Below, piece by piece: positions 62,282 through 64,000 of a DNA stretch of 64,000 nt. A model generated the notes under the pieces. It searched no databases. It saw only the letters and a program-made list of their open reading frames with translations, and was not told the origin of the DNA. Both the position numbers and the translations under genes were made by a program. The DNA is from Stutzerimonas urumqiensis (lineage in GTDB: Bacteria > Pseudomonadota > Gammaproteobacteria > Pseudomonadales > Pseudomonadaceae), in NCBI RefSeq assembly GCF_003640395.1, contig NZ_RBZQ01000004.1, positions 248,001 through 312,000 on the forward strand, in the 5' to 3' direction. Within the stretch, counting starts at the first letter, position 1; every line of letters begins with the position of its first letter.

Positions 62282-62308
62282 TCAAGCCTGCGGGCTTGTG
62301 GCCGACAT
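62282..62308 (+). promoter_or_regulatory. Sigma-28 (FliA)-type promoter of aer
   Basis: TCAAGCCT (62282-62289), an 11-base spacer and GCCGACAT (62301-62308) match the flagellar sigma-28 consensus TAAAGTTT-N11-GCCGATAA (TCAAG variant in Pseudomonas), with GCCGA perfect. It lies 42 bases before the aer start, a natural setting for a chemoreceptor gene. Confidence 0.65.
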
Positions 62309-62349
62309 GCTGCCCATGCGGCACTGTCCAAGCCTTCTGCGAGTCGTCG

Positions 62350-63918
62350 ATGCGAAACAATCAGCCTGTCACCCAGCGCGAATACACCTTCCCCGACCAC
62401 CAGCGCCTGATCTCGGCCACCGATCTGAAGGGCCAGATCACCTATTGCAACGATCACTTCGCCGAGGTCAGCGGTTACCAACGCGAGGAACTGATTCGCG
62501 CGCCCCACAACCTCGTGCGCCATCCCGACGTACCGCCTGCCGTATTCCTGCACATGTGGACGACGCTCAAGGCCGGCAAACCCTGGATGGGTATCGTCAA
62601 GAATCGCCGCAAGAATGGCGATCACTACTGGGTCAATGCCTATGTCACGCCGGTGATGGACGAGAACCGACGGGTGATCGGCTATGAGTCGGTACGTACC
62701 AAACCCACCGCCGAGCACGTCACGAGGGCACAGGCCCTGTACACGCGGCTCAACGCCGGCAAGCCGGCCGTGCCGCGCCGGGACAGGCTCGTTCCCGTCC
62801 TGATCAAGTGGCTGCCGTTCATTCTGGTGAGCCAGATCGGCTTCGGTGTCGGCGTCTTCTACGGGCATCACTGGGGCTTCCTGCTTGCCGCGCTGCTGTC
62901 CGTGCCGCTGGGGCTGGCCGGTCTGAGCTGGCAACAGCGGGGGCTCAAGCGCTTGATGGCACTGGCGGAACAGGCCACCAGCGATGAACTCATCGCCCGC
63001 ATGTACACCGATAGCCGAGGCGTCGAAGCGCGCCTGGAGCTGGCCATGCTGAGTCAGCAGGCCCACCTGGCGACCTGCATGACCCGCCTGCTGGACAGCG
63101 CGGTGCACGTGCAGACCCAGGCCAACCAGGCCAGCGAACTGGCGAAGAATTGCGCCAGCGGGCTGGATCGCCAGCGGCGCGAAACGGACCAGATCGCCGC
63201 GGCGGTCAACCAGATGGCCGCCTCCACCCAGGATGTCGCCAGCAACGTCGCTCGCACCGCCAGCGCAACGCAGCAAGCCAGCGGCCTGGCCGATCAGGGT
63301 CGAGCCGTGGCCAGCGAGACGCGCAAGGCGATCGAGCGCTTGTCCCGCTCCGTGGACGCGGCAGGCGAAGCGGTCGACCAGCTCGCCAGCGACAGCATGT
63401 CGATCAGCAGCGTGGTGGACGCGATTCGCGGCATCGCCGAGCAGACCAACCTGTTGGCGCTGAACGCGGCCATCGAGGCGGCACGCGCCGGGGAAAGCGG
63501 TCGCGGCTTCGCCGTGGTGGCCGATGAAGTCAGGTTGCTGGCCCAGCGCACCACCGAATCGACCGGCCAGATCAACCAGTTGGTGGACAAGCTGCAACAG
63601 CAGGCTCGCGCCGCCGTGTCGACCACCGAACAGGGCCGCCAGCAGGCCGAAGCGGGACTCGAGCAGGTCGTGCTGGCGGACCAGGCCCTGAGCGGGATCA
63701 GCGAAGCGGTGGCTCACATCGCCAGCATGGCCGAGCAGATCGCCTCGGCCGCCGAAGAGCAGAGTGCGGTGGCCGACGAGATCAGCCAGAACGTGTCGAC
63801 CATCGCCGGCCTGGCCGAGAGCACCTCGGCCGATGCGCGTCAGACCGCAGGCGTGAGCGAAGGCCTGGCAGGCACGGCGCTGGAACAGTGCCGCCTGGTC
63901 GAGCGCTTCAATCGCTGA
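62350..63918 (+). CDS. aer: Aerotaxis receptor Aer (PAS-containing chemoreceptor)
   Basis: This 522-residue receptor steers cells to oxygen or favourable redox state. The N-terminal PAS domain (about 20-115: [42 protein letters not shown]) should bind FAD. Two closely spaced membrane segments follow (about 150-195) with no periplasmic domain. The C-terminal signalling domain has the hairpin tip [23 protein letters not shown]. The frame extends to 62194, but [18 protein letters not shown] at 62350 is the family start. I recall it beside acnA in P. aeruginosa too. Confidence 0.93.
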   Translation: MRNNQPVTQREYTFPDHQRLISATDLKGQITYCNDHFAEVSGYQREELIRAPHNLVRHPDVPPAVFLHMWTTLKAGKPWMGIVKNRRKNGDHYWVNAYVTPVMDENRRVIGYESVRTKPTAEHVTRAQALYTRLNAGKPAVPRRDRLVPVLIKWLPFILVSQIGFGVGVFYGHHWGFLLAALLSVPLGLAGLSWQQRGLKRLMALAEQATSDELIARMYTDSRGVEARLELAMLSQQAHLATCMTRLLDSAVHVQTQANQASELAKNCASGLDRQRRETDQIAAAVNQMAASTQDVASNVARTASATQQASGLADQGRAVASETRKAIERLSRSVDAAGEAVDQLASDSMSISSVVDAIRGIAEQTNLLALNAAIEAARAGESGRGFAVVADEVRLLAQRTTESTGQINQLVDKLQQQARAAVSTTEQGRQQAEAGLEQVVLADQALSGISEAVAHIASMAEQIASAAEEQSAVADEISQNVSTIAGLAESTSADARQTAGVSEGLAGTALEQCRLVERFNR

Positions 63919-63926
63919 ACCCTCGC

Positions 63927-64000
63927 TCAGGACGTAGACGGCGAGCGAGCGGCGACCTGCTCGCGCAGGAATGCGGCCACCCGCTCGGCGCAGCGATCGA
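63927..64000 (-). CDS. 3' end of a minus-strand gene (partial)
   Basis: On the minus strand a frame is open from the window edge to a TGA at 63927-63929. It would end DRCAERVAAFLREQVAARSP plus STS. The amphipathic helix with ERVAAFLRE resembles the last helix of alpha/beta hydrolases, but 23 residues are too few to name a family. It would converge on aer. Confidence 0.45.
   Translation of the reverse strand, partial: DRCAERVAAFLREQVAARSPSTS

Noticed and set aside
61837-62360. Small frames on both strands between acnA and aer (61837-62091 plus, 62088-62360 minus)
   Set aside because: No ribosome-binding sites and no family resemblance; more likely intergenic or repeat sequence.

Overview
The window is GC-rich gammaproteobacterial chromosome. 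It looks like a member of Pseudomonadaceae, most likely the Stutzerimonas (Pseudomonas stutzeri) group. Pointers are the Entner-Doudoroff genes edd and glk beside gapA with a HexR-type operator, a 531-residue isocitrate lyase, a class II (plant-like) DAHP synthase, a MASE2-type CyaB adenylate cyclase, and the gene order tusDCBE-cysG-serS-crcB-rarA-lolA-ftsK / trxB-aat-bpt-infA / clpA-clpS / cspD / icd / mnmA-hflD-purB / aceA, which I recall from pseudomonads. The species assignment is inference. I see no phage, plasmid, CRISPR array, tRNA or rRNA.

Layout. 1-5.2 kb: end of a peptide ABC transporter ATPase, fabI, the sulfur-relay operon tusD-C-B-E with a TrpD-like ybiB homologue coupled to it, then cysG. 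5.2-14.3 kb: serS, crcB, rarA, lolA and ftsK on the minus strand; trxB, the two N-degron aminoacyl transferases aat and bpt, and infA on the plus strand. 14.3-19.4 kb: clpA-clpS (the N-degron protease and its adaptor), cspD, icd and a NudJ-like hydrolase. 19.5-25.7 kb: mnmA-hflD-purB, then a four-gene overlapping run (RoxA-like ribosomal oxygenase, GNAT, an uncharacterised protein, a secretin-N-domain protein). 25.7-32.4 kb: a carbon-metabolism block of aceA, glk, edd, gapA and mgsA, with a symmetrical TGTAG/CTACA operator at aceA and a HexR-like operator at gapA/edd.

32.4-41.5 kb: DUF1289, scpB, scpA, trpS (with an Fe-S-type cysteine motif), a YciO-family protein and a PHP nuclease on the minus strand; yciI, a small membrane protein and a cpxR-cpxP-cpxA-like envelope-stress cluster on the plus strand; then a nitroreductase and a cysteine-cluster protein. 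41.7-49.2 kb: trkH, two AraC regulators, an Mpo1-like protein, an HD protein, cyaB, a DMT exporter, a SelW-like protein and a MarR regulator with its operator. 49.3-58.8 kb: recQ, a yecA-like gene, a ybaN-like gene, tapT, a cold-shock-type DEAD-box helicase with a structured leader, a spermidine-synthase-like protein, class II DAHP synthase, tusA and rlmM. 58.9-64 kb: acnA, a 718-base gene-free stretch, aer with a sigma-28-type promoter, and the 3' end of one more minus-strand gene.

Connections. tusA, tusBCDE and mnmA together supply most of the 2-thiouridine relay. aat, bpt, clpS and clpA form the N-degron pathway. acnA, icd and aceA make the isocitrate branch point, and glk-edd-gapA feed carbon through KDPG, the effector known for HexR and RccR. 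The window is mostly conserved housekeeping. The less explained parts are the 22.7-25.7 kb operon, the aceA control region and leader, the mobile-looking inverted repeat inside the aceA terminator, the Fe-S-type TrpRS motif and the acnA-aer intergenic region.
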